Counted from the first letter of the stretch, positions 35,620 to 46,633 are shown. The stretch: 64,000 bases of DNA from Massilia sp. WG5 (GCF_001412595.2 NZ_CP012640.2:4588001-4652000); one strand, 5' to 3'. Numbers and translations: made by a program. Notes: a model not told the origin generated them from the letters alone.

Positions 35620-36675
35620 ATGACGACTTCCGACCGTTTCACCGGGCTCGAACTGCTGGCCTCCGCCGTGCTGGTCGCCGACACCGGCGGCCTGGTGCGC
35701 TATGCGAATCCGGCCGCCGAACACCTGCTCGAGATCTCGGTGAAATCGCTGTCGCGCCAGAAGCTGGCCGGGCTCTTCCTGAACGGCGAGGAGCTGGATG
35801 CGCTGTGCCGGCAGGCGCTGGCGCACAAGTACGCCGACCTGCGCCAGGACCTGACCCTGCAGCGCGGCGGGCGCGAGCCGCTGCACGTGCACAGCATCGT
35901 CAGCGCGGCCGGGGATGGCGAAGTGGTGGTCGAGCTGCGCGAGAACGTGCAGCAGCTCAAGCTCGACCGCGAAGAGCGCCTGCTCGACCAGAGCCAGGCC
36001 AACAAGGAACTGATCCGCAACCTGGCGCACGAGATCAAGAACCCGCTGGGCGGCATCCGCGGCGCGGCGCAATTGCTGGAACTCGAGCTGCCGGATGCGT
36101 CCCTGAGGGAATACACCCAGGTCATCATCAAGGAAGCCGACCGCCTGCAGACCCTGGTCGACCGCCTGCTGGCGCCGCACCGTCGCCCGCACATCGTCGG
36201 CGACGTTAACATCCACGAAGTCTGCGAGCGCGTGCGCAGCCTGGTGCTGGCCGAATTCCCGGCCGGCCTGGCGATCCGGCGCGACTACGACGCCTCGATT
36301 CCCGAATTCCGCGGCGACAAGGAACAGCTGATCCAGGCCGTGCTGAACATCGTCCACAACGCCGCCCAGGCCCTGCGCGCGCGCATTGCCGCGGGCGACG
36401 CCCAGATCGTCCTGCGCACCAGGGTGGCGCGCCAGGTCACCCTGGCCAAGGTTCGTTACGGGCTGGCATTAGACTTGCATATCATTGACAATGGACCGGG
36501 CATCGCCCCCGAGATCCGCGACCGCATCTTCTATCCGCTCGTCTCCGGACGGGAGGGCGGCAGCGGCCTCGGGCTGACGCTGGCGCAGACCTTCGTGCAG
36601 CAGCACCTGGGGATGATCGAGTGCGAAAGCCGGCCTGGACTGACGGACTTCCGCATCCTGATCCCCCTGCCATAA
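35620..36675 (+). CDS. glnL: Nitrogen regulation sensor kinase/phosphatase NtrB
   Basis: 351 residues. An N-terminal PAS domain (SAVLVADTGGLVRYANPAAE) precedes the dimerisation helix with phospho-acceptor His137 (IRNLAHEIKNPLGGIRGAAQ). The ATPase domain has VLNIVHNAAQAL (N box), HIIDNGPGI (G1) and GGSGLGLTLAQTFV (G2). No membrane helices, as expected: NtrB is cytosolic and senses nitrogen through PII. It phosphorylates NtrC when nitrogen is low. Confidence 0.95.
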   Translation: MTTSDRFTGLELLASAVLVADTGGLVRYANPAAEHLLEISVKSLSRQKLAGLFLNGEELDALCRQALAHKYADLRQDLTLQRGGREPLHVHSIVSAAGDGEVVVELRENVQQLKLDREERLLDQSQANKELIRNLAHEIKNPLGGIRGAAQLLELELPDASLREYTQVIIKEADRLQTLVDRLLAPHRRPHIVGDVNIHEVCERVRSLVLAEFPAGLAIRRDYDASIPEFRGDKEQLIQAVLNIVHNAAQALRARIAAGDAQIVLRTRVARQVTLAKVRYGLALDLHIIDNGPGIAPEIRDRIFYPLVSGREGGSGLGLTLAQTFVQQHLGMIECESRPGLTDFRILIPLP

Positions 36676-36733
36676 GCGGCGGGCGCAGTGCGGCCGCGGT
36701 CCAAACAATGAACCATTGCGGAAGCACGAATAC

Positions 36734-38251
<1,518 letters not shown>

Positions 38252-38299
38252 GCGTCGTCCCCGCAGTCCCCGTCGTCCCCGCGCAGGCGGGGACGACGC
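38252..38299. repeat. REP-type hairpin element downstream of ntrC
   Basis: CGTCGTCCCCGC (38271-38282), loop GCAG, GCGGGGACGACG (38287-38298): a perfect 12-base inverted repeat. A second left arm GCGTCGTCCCCGC at 38252-38264 pairs with the same right arm, so two folds compete. No T-run. It starts on the base after the ntrC stop and resembles dispersed REP repeats. Confidence 0.7.
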
Positions 38300-38356
38300 G
38301 CTAACTTGGTGTAAGCTCTTGCATCCGCGCACCACGCGCTGCTTCATCGAATCCTC

Positions 38357-39322
38357 ATGCTGATCAACTGCGTCGCCTACCAGGAAGGTAAAAAACTCTC
38401 CGATATTCCCGTCGAGGACATCAGCGACTATCTGGCCTTGCCCGGCTGCTTCGTCTGGGTCGCGCTGCGTGACGCCAGCGATGAAGAGATGGCGCAGATG
38501 CAGGAGGAGTTCAACCTGCACGAACTGGCGGTCGAGGACGCCGCGCGCGGCCACCAGCGGCCGAAGATCGAGGAATACGGCGACTGCCTGTTCACCGTCG
38601 TGCACACCATCGACCTCGAGGGCGACGCCCTGGCCACCGGCGAGCTGGCCATCTTTGCCGGCCCCAACTACGTGCTGTCGGTGCGGCGCGACGCCGCCAA
38701 GGGCTTCCTGGGCGTCCGCGCGCGCGCCGAGCGCGAGCCGCACCTCCTGAGCATGGGCTCGTCCTTCGTGATGTACGCGCTGATGGACGCCGTGGTCGAC
38801 CGCTATTTCCCGATCGTCGACCTGCTCGAGTCCGAGCTGGAAACCATCGAGGACCGCATTTTTACCCACGGCGCCCAGCGCCAGAACGTCGAGCGCCTGT
38901 ACCAGCTCAAGCGCAAGGGCGTGGAGCTGCGCCATGCCGTGATCCCGCTGATGGACGCCGTCGGACGCCTGCTGGGCGGCCGTGCGCCGGTCCTGGCCAC
39001 CGGGGTCCAGGATTACTTCCGCGACGTGCACGACCACCTGATCCGCATCGCCGGCCGCCTCGACACGATCCGCGACACGATCGCCACCGCGATCCAGGTG
39101 AACCTGTCGATGGTGTCGATCGACGAGAGCGAAGTGAACAAGCGCCTGGCTGCCTGGGCCGCGATCTTCGCCGTGTTCACGGCCTTCGCCGGCGTGTGGG
39201 GGATGAATTTCAAGTACATGCCCGAGCTGGAATGGAAGTGGGGCTACCCGATGGCGCTGGGCGCAATGATTGCCGTCTGTATCTATTTGTATCGGCGTTT
39301 CCGCAAGGCCGGCTGGCTATAG
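38357..39322 (+). CDS. corA: CorA-type magnesium/cobalt transporter
   Basis: 321 residues. Long cytosolic N-domain, then a long helix ending in the two C-terminal membrane helices (about 264-282 and 292-312). The signature GMN is in FAGVWGMNFKYMPELEWKWG, and the pore-lining helix has AAIFAVFTAFAG. Pentamer in the inner membrane, regulated by Mg2+ at the N-domain. Standalone gene with its own terminator. Confidence 0.95.
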   Translation: MLINCVAYQEGKKLSDIPVEDISDYLALPGCFVWVALRDASDEEMAQMQEEFNLHELAVEDAARGHQRPKIEEYGDCLFTVVHTIDLEGDALATGELAIFAGPNYVLSVRRDAAKGFLGVRARAEREPHLLSMGSSFVMYALMDAVVDRYFPIVDLLESELETIEDRIFTHGAQRQNVERLYQLKRKGVELRHAVIPLMDAVGRLLGGRAPVLATGVQDYFRDVHDHLIRIAGRLDTIRDTIATAIQVNLSMVSIDESEVNKRLAAWAAIFAVFTAFAGVWGMNFKYMPELEWKWGYPMALGAMIAVCIYLYRRFRKAGWL

Positions 39323-39350
39323 CGTGATGAAAACGTGAAGGAAGTCATAA

Positions 39351-39374
39351 AAAGGCGCCCCAGGGCGCTTTTTT
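39351..39374 (+). terminator. Rho-independent terminator after corA
   Basis: GCGCCC, CA, GGGCGC followed by six T and preceded by A. The two-base loop would open to four in RNA. 28 bases after corA. Confidence 0.85.
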
Positions 39375-39572
39375 GTTGCCATGCAGCAAATTGAGCGAGC
39401 CGAATGTTGTTCAGCAAGTTAATATTTGTTACGAAATGTTCTGTTGTAGATATGCATTTTTTGCGTGGTAGATATTGACCAAGGGGCAAGGAGGCAACCA
39501 TTATTCAGCCTGCCGCCTTGGGTCGACGCTTTCGCCCAAGCGAGCGCATCATCATCCACGTTTGGGACAAGA

Positions 39573-42320
39573 ATGTTTAAGGAAAAAACCCTGTCGCGCT
39601 CCGTGCGCGTCATGTTCGCCGGCGCCCTGGGCGTCGGCCTGTTGGGCCAGGCCCTGGCGCAGGAATCGGACAAGCCGATCGCCCGCGTCGAAGTGACCGG
39701 CTCGTCGATCAAGCGCGCCGACGTCGAAGGCTCGCTGCCGGTACAGATGGTCAGCGCCGCCGACATCAAGCGCACCGGCGCCACCAACACCGCCGAACTG
39801 CTGACCACCCTGACCGCGAACACCATGGCCGGCGCAAGCAACCAGGCTGAAGGCGCGGGCCAGTCGACCTATGGCCTGTCCAGCGCCAGCCTGCGCGGCC
39901 TCGGCTCGAGCAAGACCCTGGTGCTGGTCAACGGCCGCCGCCTCGGCAACTACGCCACCGACGGCACCGCCGTCGACGTCAACTCGATCCCGCTGGCCTC
40001 GATCGATCACGTGGAAGTGCTGAAGGACGGCGCTTCCGGCGTGTACGGTTCGGACGCGATCGGCGGCGTCATCAACTTCATCACCCGCCAGAACTACCAG
40101 GGCGTGGAAGCCACCGCCTACACCAGCGTCAGCCGCTATGGCGGCGGCCAGACCCACAAGGCCAGCCTGCTGGCCGGCTGGGGCGATTTCGACGAAGACC
40201 GCTACAACATCACCCTGTCGGCCGACGTCAGCAAGGATGACGCGATCTTCGGCCGCCAGCGCGGCTATGCGAACAACGCCTGGAACAACAACGGCCTGCG
40301 CGACGCCAGCGCCACCCCGAGCGGCGCCTTCAGCACCTTCGACCCGGTCACCACCCCGAACGCAATGGGCGTGACCCCGAACGCGCTGAACTCGATCGGC
40401 TCCGGCATCGGCAACGGCCTGTCGCAGAGCAACTGCGCGGCCAACGGCAGCGCCTGGGACGCCAACCTCGGCAAGTGCCGCTTCGACAGCTCGCCGTACG
40501 TCAACCTGGTGCCGGCAGCCAAGCGCGCCAACGTGGGCGGCAGCTTCCGCTTCAAGCTGAACGACAAGGCCGAACTCTTCATGGAAGGCTTCGTGTCGCG
40601 CAACGAGACCACGCAGCGTGCGCAAGCCTCGCCGTACAGCGCCTCCTTCCTGTCGACCGACCCGGCCTTCGCGACCCAGAACCTGTACCCGGCGATCGTC
40701 GTGTCGCCGAGCAGCCCGTACTACCCGACCGCGCTCGCCACCTCGGCCGGCGTCAACGGCCAGCCGCTGACCGTCAGCTACCGCGCCTTCGACGGCGGCG
40801 ACCGCATCGCGCGCGACACCGCGATCGCCTCGCACCTGGCCATGGGCTTCCGCGGCACCGTCAAGGGCTATGACTACGACGTCGCCTACACCCACAACTC
40901 GAGCGACGTCACCGAGCGCGCGATCCAGGGTTACCAGAACCAGACCGCGCTGGTCCGCCTGCTGAGCAACAACAACGCCTTCAACCCGCTGACCCAGTAC
41001 CAGTCGGCCGACCTGGCGCGCCAGATCTACGGCACCAACTACGTCGGTCCGGTGATGAACGCGACCCTGCGCAACGACGCGCTGAACGCACGCATCTCGG
41101 GCGACCTGTACCAGCTGCCGGCCGGCATGATGAAGTTCGCCGTCGGCGCCTCGATGAGCGACGAGAACCTGTCGGTCAACCCGAGCGCGGCTTACCAGAG
41201 CGGCGACGTGTCCGGCTACGGCGGCGCCCAGCTGCCGCTGTCGGCATCGCGCAATTCGTCGGCGGTGTTCGCCGAGACCATCGTCCCGATCGTCAAGAAC
41301 CTGGAAGCCGACGTGGCCGTCCGCCACGACCGCTACCCGAACGCCAGCGCCACCAACCCGAAGGTCAGCCTGCGCTGGCAGCCGGTCTCGCAGCTGCTGC
41401 TGCGCGGCTCCTACGGCAAGGGCTTCCGCGAGCCGTCGCTGCCTGAGCTGATGAACCAGCAGACCATCGGCACCAGCCCCAACCTGACCGACCCGGTCAC
41501 CGGCCAGTTCGGCCAGTTCAACCAGACCTACGGCGGCAACCCGAAGCTGCAGCCGGAGAAGTCGGAACAGTCCTCGCTGGGCTTCGTGGTCGATCCGGTC
41601 AAGGGCCTGTCGATCGCCGTCGACTGGTGGAAGATCAACGTGAACAACCTGGTGACCACGCTGTCGCCGTCGTTCACGCTGAACCAGGCGGCCGCCGGCA
41701 ACCCGGCCTACACCAGCCTGGTGAGCCGTGATTCCGCAGGCAACATCACCAACATCGTCGGCACCAACATCAACGCCGGCAGCGTGAAGACCGAAGGCAT
41801 CGACCTGGACGTGCGCTACGCCCTGCTGAAGAGCCCGACCTACGGCAACTTCAACCTGCGCCTGAACGGTACCTACACCTCGAAGTACGACCTGACCCTG
41901 GCGGACGGCACGGTGCAGCGCAGCGTCGCCGCGACCATCGACAAGGACGGCAACGTCCTGGGCGCGGTCTCGAACGGCGGCATCATCTTCCGCTGGCGCG
42001 ACCAGCTGACCCTGGACTGGAAGTACAAGAAGGTCGGCCTGTCGCTGACCAACAACTTCCAGTCGGGCTACTGGGATGCAGCCCGCGCTGATGCGGACCT
42101 GCCGATCGCCCAGCACGTCGGCGCCTTCTCGACCTGGGACCTGCAGGGTACCTACGGCGGCATCAAGAACCTGACCCTGACCGCAGGCGTCAAGAACCTG
42201 TTCAACCGCAAGCCGACCGAAGTCATCACTGGTGGTTCCTACTTCCAGACTGGCTACGATCCGACCTGGTACGACCCGCACGGCCAGACCGGCTACGTGA
42301 GCGCGACCTACCAGTTCTAA
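39573..42320 (+). CDS. TonB-dependent receptor (VEVTGS type)
   Basis: 915 residues from ATG 39573; upstream frame to 39465 has no start signal. Signal peptide ends at about ALAQ (VMFAGALGVGLLGQALAQ). The region after it, PIARVEVTGSSIKRADVEGS, takes the TonB-box position. Plug domain: LRGLGSSKTLVLVNGRRLGN and IDHVEVLKDGASGVYGSDAI. The barrel of about 22 strands follows and ends YVSATYQF with the expected terminal Phe. This subtype in Burkholderiales and Xanthomonadales often imports glycans or peptides, but the ligand is unknown. The gene stands alone. Confidence 0.93.
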   Translation: MFKEKTLSRSVRVMFAGALGVGLLGQALAQESDKPIARVEVTGSSIKRADVEGSLPVQMVSAADIKRTGATNTAELLTTLTANTMAGASNQAEGAGQSTYGLSSASLRGLGSSKTLVLVNGRRLGNYATDGTAVDVNSIPLASIDHVEVLKDGASGVYGSDAIGGVINFITRQNYQGVEATAYTSVSRYGGGQTHKASLLAGWGDFDEDRYNITLSADVSKDDAIFGRQRGYANNAWNNNGLRDASATPSGAFSTFDPVTTPNAMGVTPNALNSIGSGIGNGLSQSNCAANGSAWDANLGKCRFDSSPYVNLVPAAKRANVGGSFRFKLNDKAELFMEGFVSRNETTQRAQASPYSASFLSTDPAFATQNLYPAIVVSPSSPYYPTALATSAGVNGQPLTVSYRAFDGGDRIARDTAIASHLAMGFRGTVKGYDYDVAYTHNSSDVTERAIQGYQNQTALVRLLSNNNAFNPLTQYQSADLARQIYGTNYVGPVMNATLRNDALNARISGDLYQLPAGMMKFAVGASMSDENLSVNPSAAYQSGDVSGYGGAQLPLSASRNSSAVFAETIVPIVKNLEADVAVRHDRYPNASATNPKVSLRWQPVSQLLLRGSYGKGFREPSLPELMNQQTIGTSPNLTDPVTGQFGQFNQTYGGNPKLQPEKSEQSSLGFVVDPVKGLSIAVDWWKINVNNLVTTLSPSFTLNQAAAGNPAYTSLVSRDSAGNITNIVGTNINAGSVKTEGIDLDVRYALLKSPTYGNFNLRLNGTYTSKYDLTLADGTVQRSVAATIDKDGNVLGAVSNGGIIFRWRDQLTLDWKYKKVGLSLTNNFQSGYWDAARADADLPIAQHVGAFSTWDLQGTYGGIKNLTLTAGVKNLFNRKPTEVITGGSYFQTGYDPTWYDPHGQTGYVSATYQF

Positions 42321-42340
42321 TCCTGGTACAGGCGTAAGCG

Positions 42341-42375
42341 AAAACCCGCCGCATGCAGATGCGGCGGGTTTTTTT
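42341..42375. terminator. Bidirectional terminator between TonB receptor and acetamidase
   Basis: AAACCCGCCGCAT, GCAG, ATGCGGCGGGTTT and seven T on the plus strand, four A on the other side. It ends in the stop region of the acetamidase gene. Confidence 0.92.
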
Positions 42376-43378
42376 ATTTGAAGACCTTCTTCGGCAGCAT
42401 CGCATGCACGCCGACGTTGCCGTCCACCAGCTGGGTGATTTCCATGTCGACCGCCACGCTGGACAGCATGTAGGCGTCGTCGCGCGACAGCTTTTTCTCG
42501 TCCACCAGGAAGGCGATCATGTCGCGCAGCGCCAGCGTGGTCGCTTCCTTCAGGTCCTTCGAAAAGCCCATCGAGATGTAATGGGTCGGGGTTTCGGCGC
42601 GCGGCCAGATCAGGTGGCGGTCCTTGTGCACCACGAAGCGGAAGGTGCCGGACAAATAGGTTTCCAGCGCCGTGATGTCGACTTCGCCGTTGCCCTGGGC
42701 CGCGTGGCCGTCGCCGGCCTGGAACAGGGCGCCCTTGGCGGCGACCGGAATGTAGAGGGTGGCGCCGGCCACCAGCTCCTTGTTGTCCATATTGCCCGCG
42801 TGGACAAAAGGCGGGGCGCTATCGATCTTGCCGCCGGCCGGGGCCACGCCCATGCTGCCGAAGAAGGGGCGCAGCGGGATCTCGATGCCCGGCGCGAAGT
42901 GGCCGACCATCTTCCGGCGGTCCAGCGGCACCACCTTGTAGCGGCCGTAGGGATACTCGGTCGGCAGGAAGCCGGAACCGACGCCGAACACGTTGCAGGC
43001 GAAGTTCGCGTCCAGGTCCACCTTCAGGATCTGCACTTCGAGCACGTCGCCCGGCTCGGCTTCCGCGATCGCCACCGGCCCGGTCAGGATATGGCCGCCC
43101 GGCCCCTTGTCCTGCACTTCATTGTAGATCGCCGCGGTATAGGGCGGGATGTCTTCCGGCCTGACTCCGCGCGCGATCATGCGCTCGGGCGAGCCGCAGG
43201 TCGACAGGGTCTGCATGCGCACCGTATCGCCCGAATGGACGGTCAGGGCGGGCTTGGACTGGCCCGAGTAATAGCCCCAGGCGACGGTGGCGGGGGTGGC
43301 GGGCAGGGTGTAGTCGGCGGCGAAGGCAGGCGCGCAGGCGACCAGGCCGAGGCAGGTGGAGAGGATTTTTTTGCGCAT
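42374..43378 (-). CDS. Secreted acetamidase/formamidase family protein
   Basis: 334 residues. Signal peptide MRKKILSTCLGLVACAPAFA. The mature part is FmdA/AmdA-like: DTVRMQTLSTCGSPERMI, GPGGHILTGPVAIAEAEPGD, VAPAGGKIDSAPPFVHAGN and ALFQAGDGHAAQGNGEVDI, the conserved metal/substrate region of the family. Most studied members are cytosolic and hydrolyse formamide or acetamide; here the export signal suggests a periplasmic amidase. It could release ammonium from small amides. A separate gene. Confidence 0.85.
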   Translation of the reverse strand: MRKKILSTCLGLVACAPAFAADYTLPATPATVAWGYYSGQSKPALTVHSGDTVRMQTLSTCGSPERMIARGVRPEDIPPYTAAIYNEVQDKGPGGHILTGPVAIAEAEPGDVLEVQILKVDLDANFACNVFGVGSGFLPTEYPYGRYKVVPLDRRKMVGHFAPGIEIPLRPFFGSMGVAPAGGKIDSAPPFVHAGNMDNKELVAGATLYIPVAAKGALFQAGDGHAAQGNGEVDITALETYLSGTFRFVVHKDRHLIWPRAETPTHYISMGFSKDLKEATTLALRDMIAFLVDEKKLSRDDAYMLSSVAVDMEITQLVDGNVGVHAMLPKKVFK

Positions 43379-43399
43379 GGAGGCGGTGGTTGGAATGGT

Positions 43400-43479
43400 C
43401 GTAGGGTGGGCACCTTGTGCCCACGCGTGACCTTATCACAGCGCCTGCGTCCGCGCGGGCACGCGGCGCCCACCCTACG
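43400..43479. repeat. REP-like inverted repeat with inner hairpins
   Basis: CGTAGGGTGGGC (43400-43411) and GCCCACCCTACG (43468-43479) are perfect 12-base inverted arms. Inside, GGGCAC, CTT, GTGCCC (43408-43422) is a second hairpin. Lies between the acetamidase start and the exporter stop; the right arm extends over the exporter's stop codon. This GTAGGGTGGGCAC motif is a repeat type I know from related genomes. Confidence 0.75.
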
Positions 43480-44353
43480 ATGCGCTCGCCGCGGTGGCCC
43501 CGCAGGCCAGGATGACCAGGCCGATGCCGAGCCACTGGACCCCGCCGAGCCGTTCGCCCAGCACCGCGAAGCCGGCCAGCGCCGCCACAGCCGGCGAGGA
43601 GCTGACCAGGATGCCGAACACGCGCCGCGGCAGCCTGCGCAGCGCGATCATCTCCAGCGTGTAGGGGGCGGCCGAGGACAGCACCGCGACCGCGAGCCCG
43701 GCCAGCAGCACGAAGGGCGAGAGCAGGGCGCTGCCGGCGTAGACCGCGCCCACCGGCACGATGAAGACGCTGGCCGCCAGCATGCCCCAGGCCACCGTGC
43801 CGGAACCGGCCGCCTGCGAGGCGCGCTTGCCGAACACGATGTACAGCGCCCAGCAGAACGCGGCGCCGGCCGCATAGGCGATTCCGGCCGGGTCGAGCGC
43901 GGCTCCGGCCCCGGCGCGCAGCGGCAGCAGTAGCCACAGGCCGAAGGCCGCGCAGGCCACCCACACGAAGTCGCGCGCGCGGCGCGAGGACAGCAGCACC
44001 ACCGCGAGCGGCCCCATGACCTCGATCGACACCGCGATGCCGATCGGGATCCGCGAGAAGGCCCGGTAGATCAGCAGGTTCATGCTGCCGAGCGCGAGGC
44101 CGTAGAGCAGCAGGCTGGGAATCTCGGCGCGCGAGGGCAGGGTGCGCCAGGGGCGGGTGAACGCCGCCAGCAGCAGGGCCGACAGGCCGACCCGCAGCCC
44201 GACCACGCCTTCGGCCCCGACCAGCGGGAACAGGTGCTTGGCGAAGGCCGCCCCGGCATAGGTCGAGACCATCGCCGCGGCGATCGCCAGCACCGGGAGC
44301 GTGGCGCTGTCCCCGGCTGCGGCGAAGGCGAGCTTGTCGGCCGGGGTGGTCAC
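43475..44353 (-). CDS. EamA (DMT) family exporter, RhtA-like
   Basis: 292 residues from GTG 44353, two bases after the stop of the FAD gene. Ten hydrophobic helices in two repeated halves: the first begins LAIAAAMVSTYAGAAFAKHL and contains LLLYGLALGSMNLLIYRAFS, the second begins AGIAYAAGAAFCWALYIVFG and contains ILVSSSPAVAALAGFAVLGE. Similar to RhtA/YdcZ-type exporters of threonine and homoserine; substrate not proven. Co-transcribed with the FAD-dependent dehydrogenase. Confidence 0.88.
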   Translation of the reverse strand: MTTPADKLAFAAAGDSATLPVLAIAAAMVSTYAGAAFAKHLFPLVGAEGVVGLRVGLSALLLAAFTRPWRTLPSRAEIPSLLLYGLALGSMNLLIYRAFSRIPIGIAVSIEVMGPLAVVLLSSRRARDFVWVACAAFGLWLLLPLRAGAGAALDPAGIAYAAGAAFCWALYIVFGKRASQAAGSGTVAWGMLAASVFIVPVGAVYAGSALLSPFVLLAGLAVAVLSSAAPYTLEMIALRRLPRRVFGILVSSSPAVAALAGFAVLGERLGGVQWLGIGLVILACGATAASAS

Positions 44354-44355
44354 GC

Positions 44356-45972
44356 TCAGGCGACCAGCGACAGGGCCACGGCCTCGGCGACCTTGATGCC
44401 GTCGATCGCCGCCGACATGATGCCGCCCGCGTAGCCGGCGCCTTCGCCGGCCGGGTACAGGCCGCGCGTGTTCAGGCTTTCGAGGCTGTCGTCGTGGCGC
44501 TTGATGCGGATCGGCGAAGAGGTGCGGGTCTCGACGCCGGTCAGCACCGCGTCTTCCTTGTAGTAGCCCTTGATCTGCTTGTCGAAGGCGACGAAGGCTT
44601 CGCGCAGGGCGACGGTGGCGTAGTCGGGCAGGGCGGTGGCGAGGTCGGTCAGGTGCACGGCCGGCTTGAAGGACGGGACCACCGAGCCGAATTCCGTCGA
44701 GGCCACGCCGCGCACGAAATCGCCCATCAGCTGGCCCGGCGCATCGTAGTTGCTGCCGCCGTGGACGAAGGCGCGCGACTCCAGCTCGCGCTGGAAGGCG
44801 ATGCCGGCCAGCGGGTGGCCCGGGTAGTCTTCCGGCGTGATGCCGACCACGATCGCGCTGTTGGCGTTGCGTTCGGCGCGCGAGTACTGGCTCATGCCGT
44901 TGGTGACCACGCGGCCTTCCTCGCTCGAGGCGGCGACCACGGTGCCGCCCGGGCACATGCAGAAGCTGTACACGCTGCGGCCGTTCGAGGCGTGGTGCAC
45001 GATCTTGTAGTCGGCCGCGCCGAGGATCTTGTTGCCGGCGTTCGGGCCGAAGCGGCAGGCGTCGATCAGCGACTGCGGGTGCTCGACCCGGAAACCGATC
45101 GAGAACGGCTTCGCTTCGACATACACGCCGCGGTCGTACAGCATCTGGAAGGTGTCGCGCGCGCTATGGCCGACCGCCATCACCAGGTGGCGGGTCGGGA
45201 TTTCCTCGCCCGAGGCCAGGCGCACGCCGACCACCTGGCGATTGCCGCCTTCGCCGTCGACCAGCACGTCCTCGACCCGGGTCTCGAAGCGGATCTCGCC
45301 GCCCAGCGACAGGATCTCGGCGCGCATCTGCTCGACCATCTTGACCAGGCGGAAGGTGCCGATGTGCGGCTTGCTGACGTACAGGATCTCTTCCGGTGCG
45401 CCCGACTTCACGAACTCGGACAGGACCTTGCGGCTGTAGTGCTTGGGATCCTTGACCTGGCTGTACAGCTTGCCGTCCGAGAAGGTGCCGGCGCCGCCTT
45501 CGCCGAACTGGACGTTCGACTCGGTGTTCAGCTTGCGCTTGCGCCAGAAGCCGAAGGTATCGACGGTGCGCTCGCGCACCACCTTGCCGCGTTCCAGGAC
45601 CAGCGGATTCAGGCCCATCTGGGCCAGGATCAGGGCCACGAACAGGCCGCACGGGCCCATGCCGACCACCACCGGACGCGGCATGCCGGGCGCCGGCTTC
45701 GCGGTGGTAACGAATTTATAGCCGGTGTCGGGGGAGGGCATGACCTGGCGGTCGTGCTGCAGTCGTTTCAATACCTGCGCCTCGTCCTTCACCTGCACGT
45801 CCAGCGCGTAAATCAGCACGATGGCGCTGCGCTTGCGTGCGTCGTAGCTGCGCTTGAACACGGTGAAGTCGATCAGCTCGTCTTCAGCGATGCCGAGACG
45901 GCTCAGCACGGCCTGGCGCAGTGCCGGTTCAGGATGGTCAAGGGGAAGTTTTAATTCGGCAATTCTCAGCAT
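44356..45972 (-). CDS. FAD-dependent dehydrogenase (COG2509 type)
   Basis: 538 residues from ATG 45972; TTG 45993 is upstream but less likely. An N-terminal domain of about 80 residues (MLRIAELKLPLDHPEPALRQ, FKRSYDARKRSAIVLIYAL) precedes the Rossmann motif VVVGMGPCGLFVALILAQMG. Then NVQFGEGGAGTFSDGKLYSQ, MAVGHSARDTFQMLYDRGVY, and the C-terminal GLYPAGEGAGYAGGIMSAAI for FAD. The family is uncharacterised and widely conserved. It could be a soluble oxidoreductase. Followed directly by the EamA exporter. Confidence 0.92.
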   Translation of the reverse strand: MLRIAELKLPLDHPEPALRQAVLSRLGIAEDELIDFTVFKRSYDARKRSAIVLIYALDVQVKDEAQVLKRLQHDRQVMPSPDTGYKFVTTAKPAPGMPRPVVVGMGPCGLFVALILAQMGLNPLVLERGKVVRERTVDTFGFWRKRKLNTESNVQFGEGGAGTFSDGKLYSQVKDPKHYSRKVLSEFVKSGAPEEILYVSKPHIGTFRLVKMVEQMRAEILSLGGEIRFETRVEDVLVDGEGGNRQVVGVRLASGEEIPTRHLVMAVGHSARDTFQMLYDRGVYVEAKPFSIGFRVEHPQSLIDACRFGPNAGNKILGAADYKIVHHASNGRSVYSFCMCPGGTVVAASSEEGRVVTNGMSQYSRAERNANSAIVVGITPEDYPGHPLAGIAFQRELESRAFVHGGSNYDAPGQLMGDFVRGVASTEFGSVVPSFKPAVHLTDLATALPDYATVALREAFVAFDKQIKGYYKEDAVLTGVETRTSSPIRIKRHDDSLESLNTRGLYPAGEGAGYAGGIMSAAIDGIKVAEAVALSLVA

Positions 45973-46047
45973 GGGTAGGGGCTTCGCTAGCAAACGCGTC
46001 AGAGGTTCAACCCTCTATTGTAAGCCGCCCGGCGCTCGTCGTGGAAA

Positions 46048-46138
46048 TGTCCGCCCGCAGCGTGTCCGGTGTCCGCACTGTCCGGCATGCGCCGCGCTTG
46101 CCTGTACAGCAGTGTCCGGACGGCTGTCTTTGTGTCCG
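46048..46138 (+). repeat. Cluster of six TGTCCG direct repeats
   Basis: Starts at 46048, 46063, 46070, 46079, 46113 and 46133; four are TGTCCGG. Two GGACA words on the same strand follow. Could be binding sites for a regulator of the FAD gene or the receptor; no known factor is assigned. Confidence 0.6.
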
Positions 46139-46388
46139 GTACGTTGCACATATCCAACATGGGACAAATTAAGGACAAATTCTTTGTATGCACCATAAAT
46201 GGGCGCGCGCCATTTTATTGGCCGACTTGCCTATACATATGATGCAGCGCAATACGTCGAATCGTGAGGATATCGAGGTGTATTTATGCGTATTTACTTG
46301 ATTTTGTTCAATTTTTTTTTGGCGTGAATAAGCTTATGCGTTTTGGAAACAGTTGTATTGCTGCGCTACACAATTGTGCATATTGCGC

Positions 46389-46405
46389 TGCCCCAACATG
46401 GTGCG
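46389..46405 (+). promoter_or_regulatory. NtrC-like dyad upstream of Oar-like receptor 1
   Basis: TGCCCCAACATGGTGCG matches TGCACC-N5-GGTGCA at 10 of 12 bases. 228 bases before the receptor start. No convincing sigma-54 promoter was found downstream. Confidence 0.4.
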
Positions 46406-46633
46406 CGAATTTGTCGTATTTACGGCCGTATGCTTGATGGGTTTTTGGCAATTGACACTTGCAGAAACGTTATGTTTCTATGTGCGTACATATCTTTGTC
46501 TCAACAAGGATACGGCTTCGCCTTATCGGTGAAAAAAGAGAGGAAAGCCAGTGGTTTTGGCAACAGGAAGTGATTCAGCAAGCAGTTATCGGGCCGTTGA
46601 GAGAACGGTTGAAACACCACAATAGGAAATCAC

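Larger units (their letters stand above)
45973..46633. other. Long regulatory intergenic region upstream of Oar-like receptor 1
   Basis: 661 bases with no supportable gene. The part next to the FAD gene is GC-rich and carries six copies of TGTCCG (46048-46138) plus GGGACAAATT / AGGACAAATT in reverse (46161-46180). From about 46190 the region becomes AT-rich, and has ACACAATTGTG, an NtrC-like dyad at 46389-46405, and TTGACA at 46453-46458 without a good -10. The leader before the receptor ends ATAGGAAATCAC. Confidence 0.7.

Noticed and set aside
43475-44956. 493-codon frame joining the EamA exporter to upstream sequence
   Set aside because: The upstream 200 codons shadow the FAD gene; the exporter starts at GTG 44353.
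46406-46633. Sigma-54 promoter for Oar-like receptor 1
   Set aside because: Two GG-N10-GC words exist but match the rest of the consensus poorly, and TGGCAATTGACACTTGCA has the wrong spacing (12).
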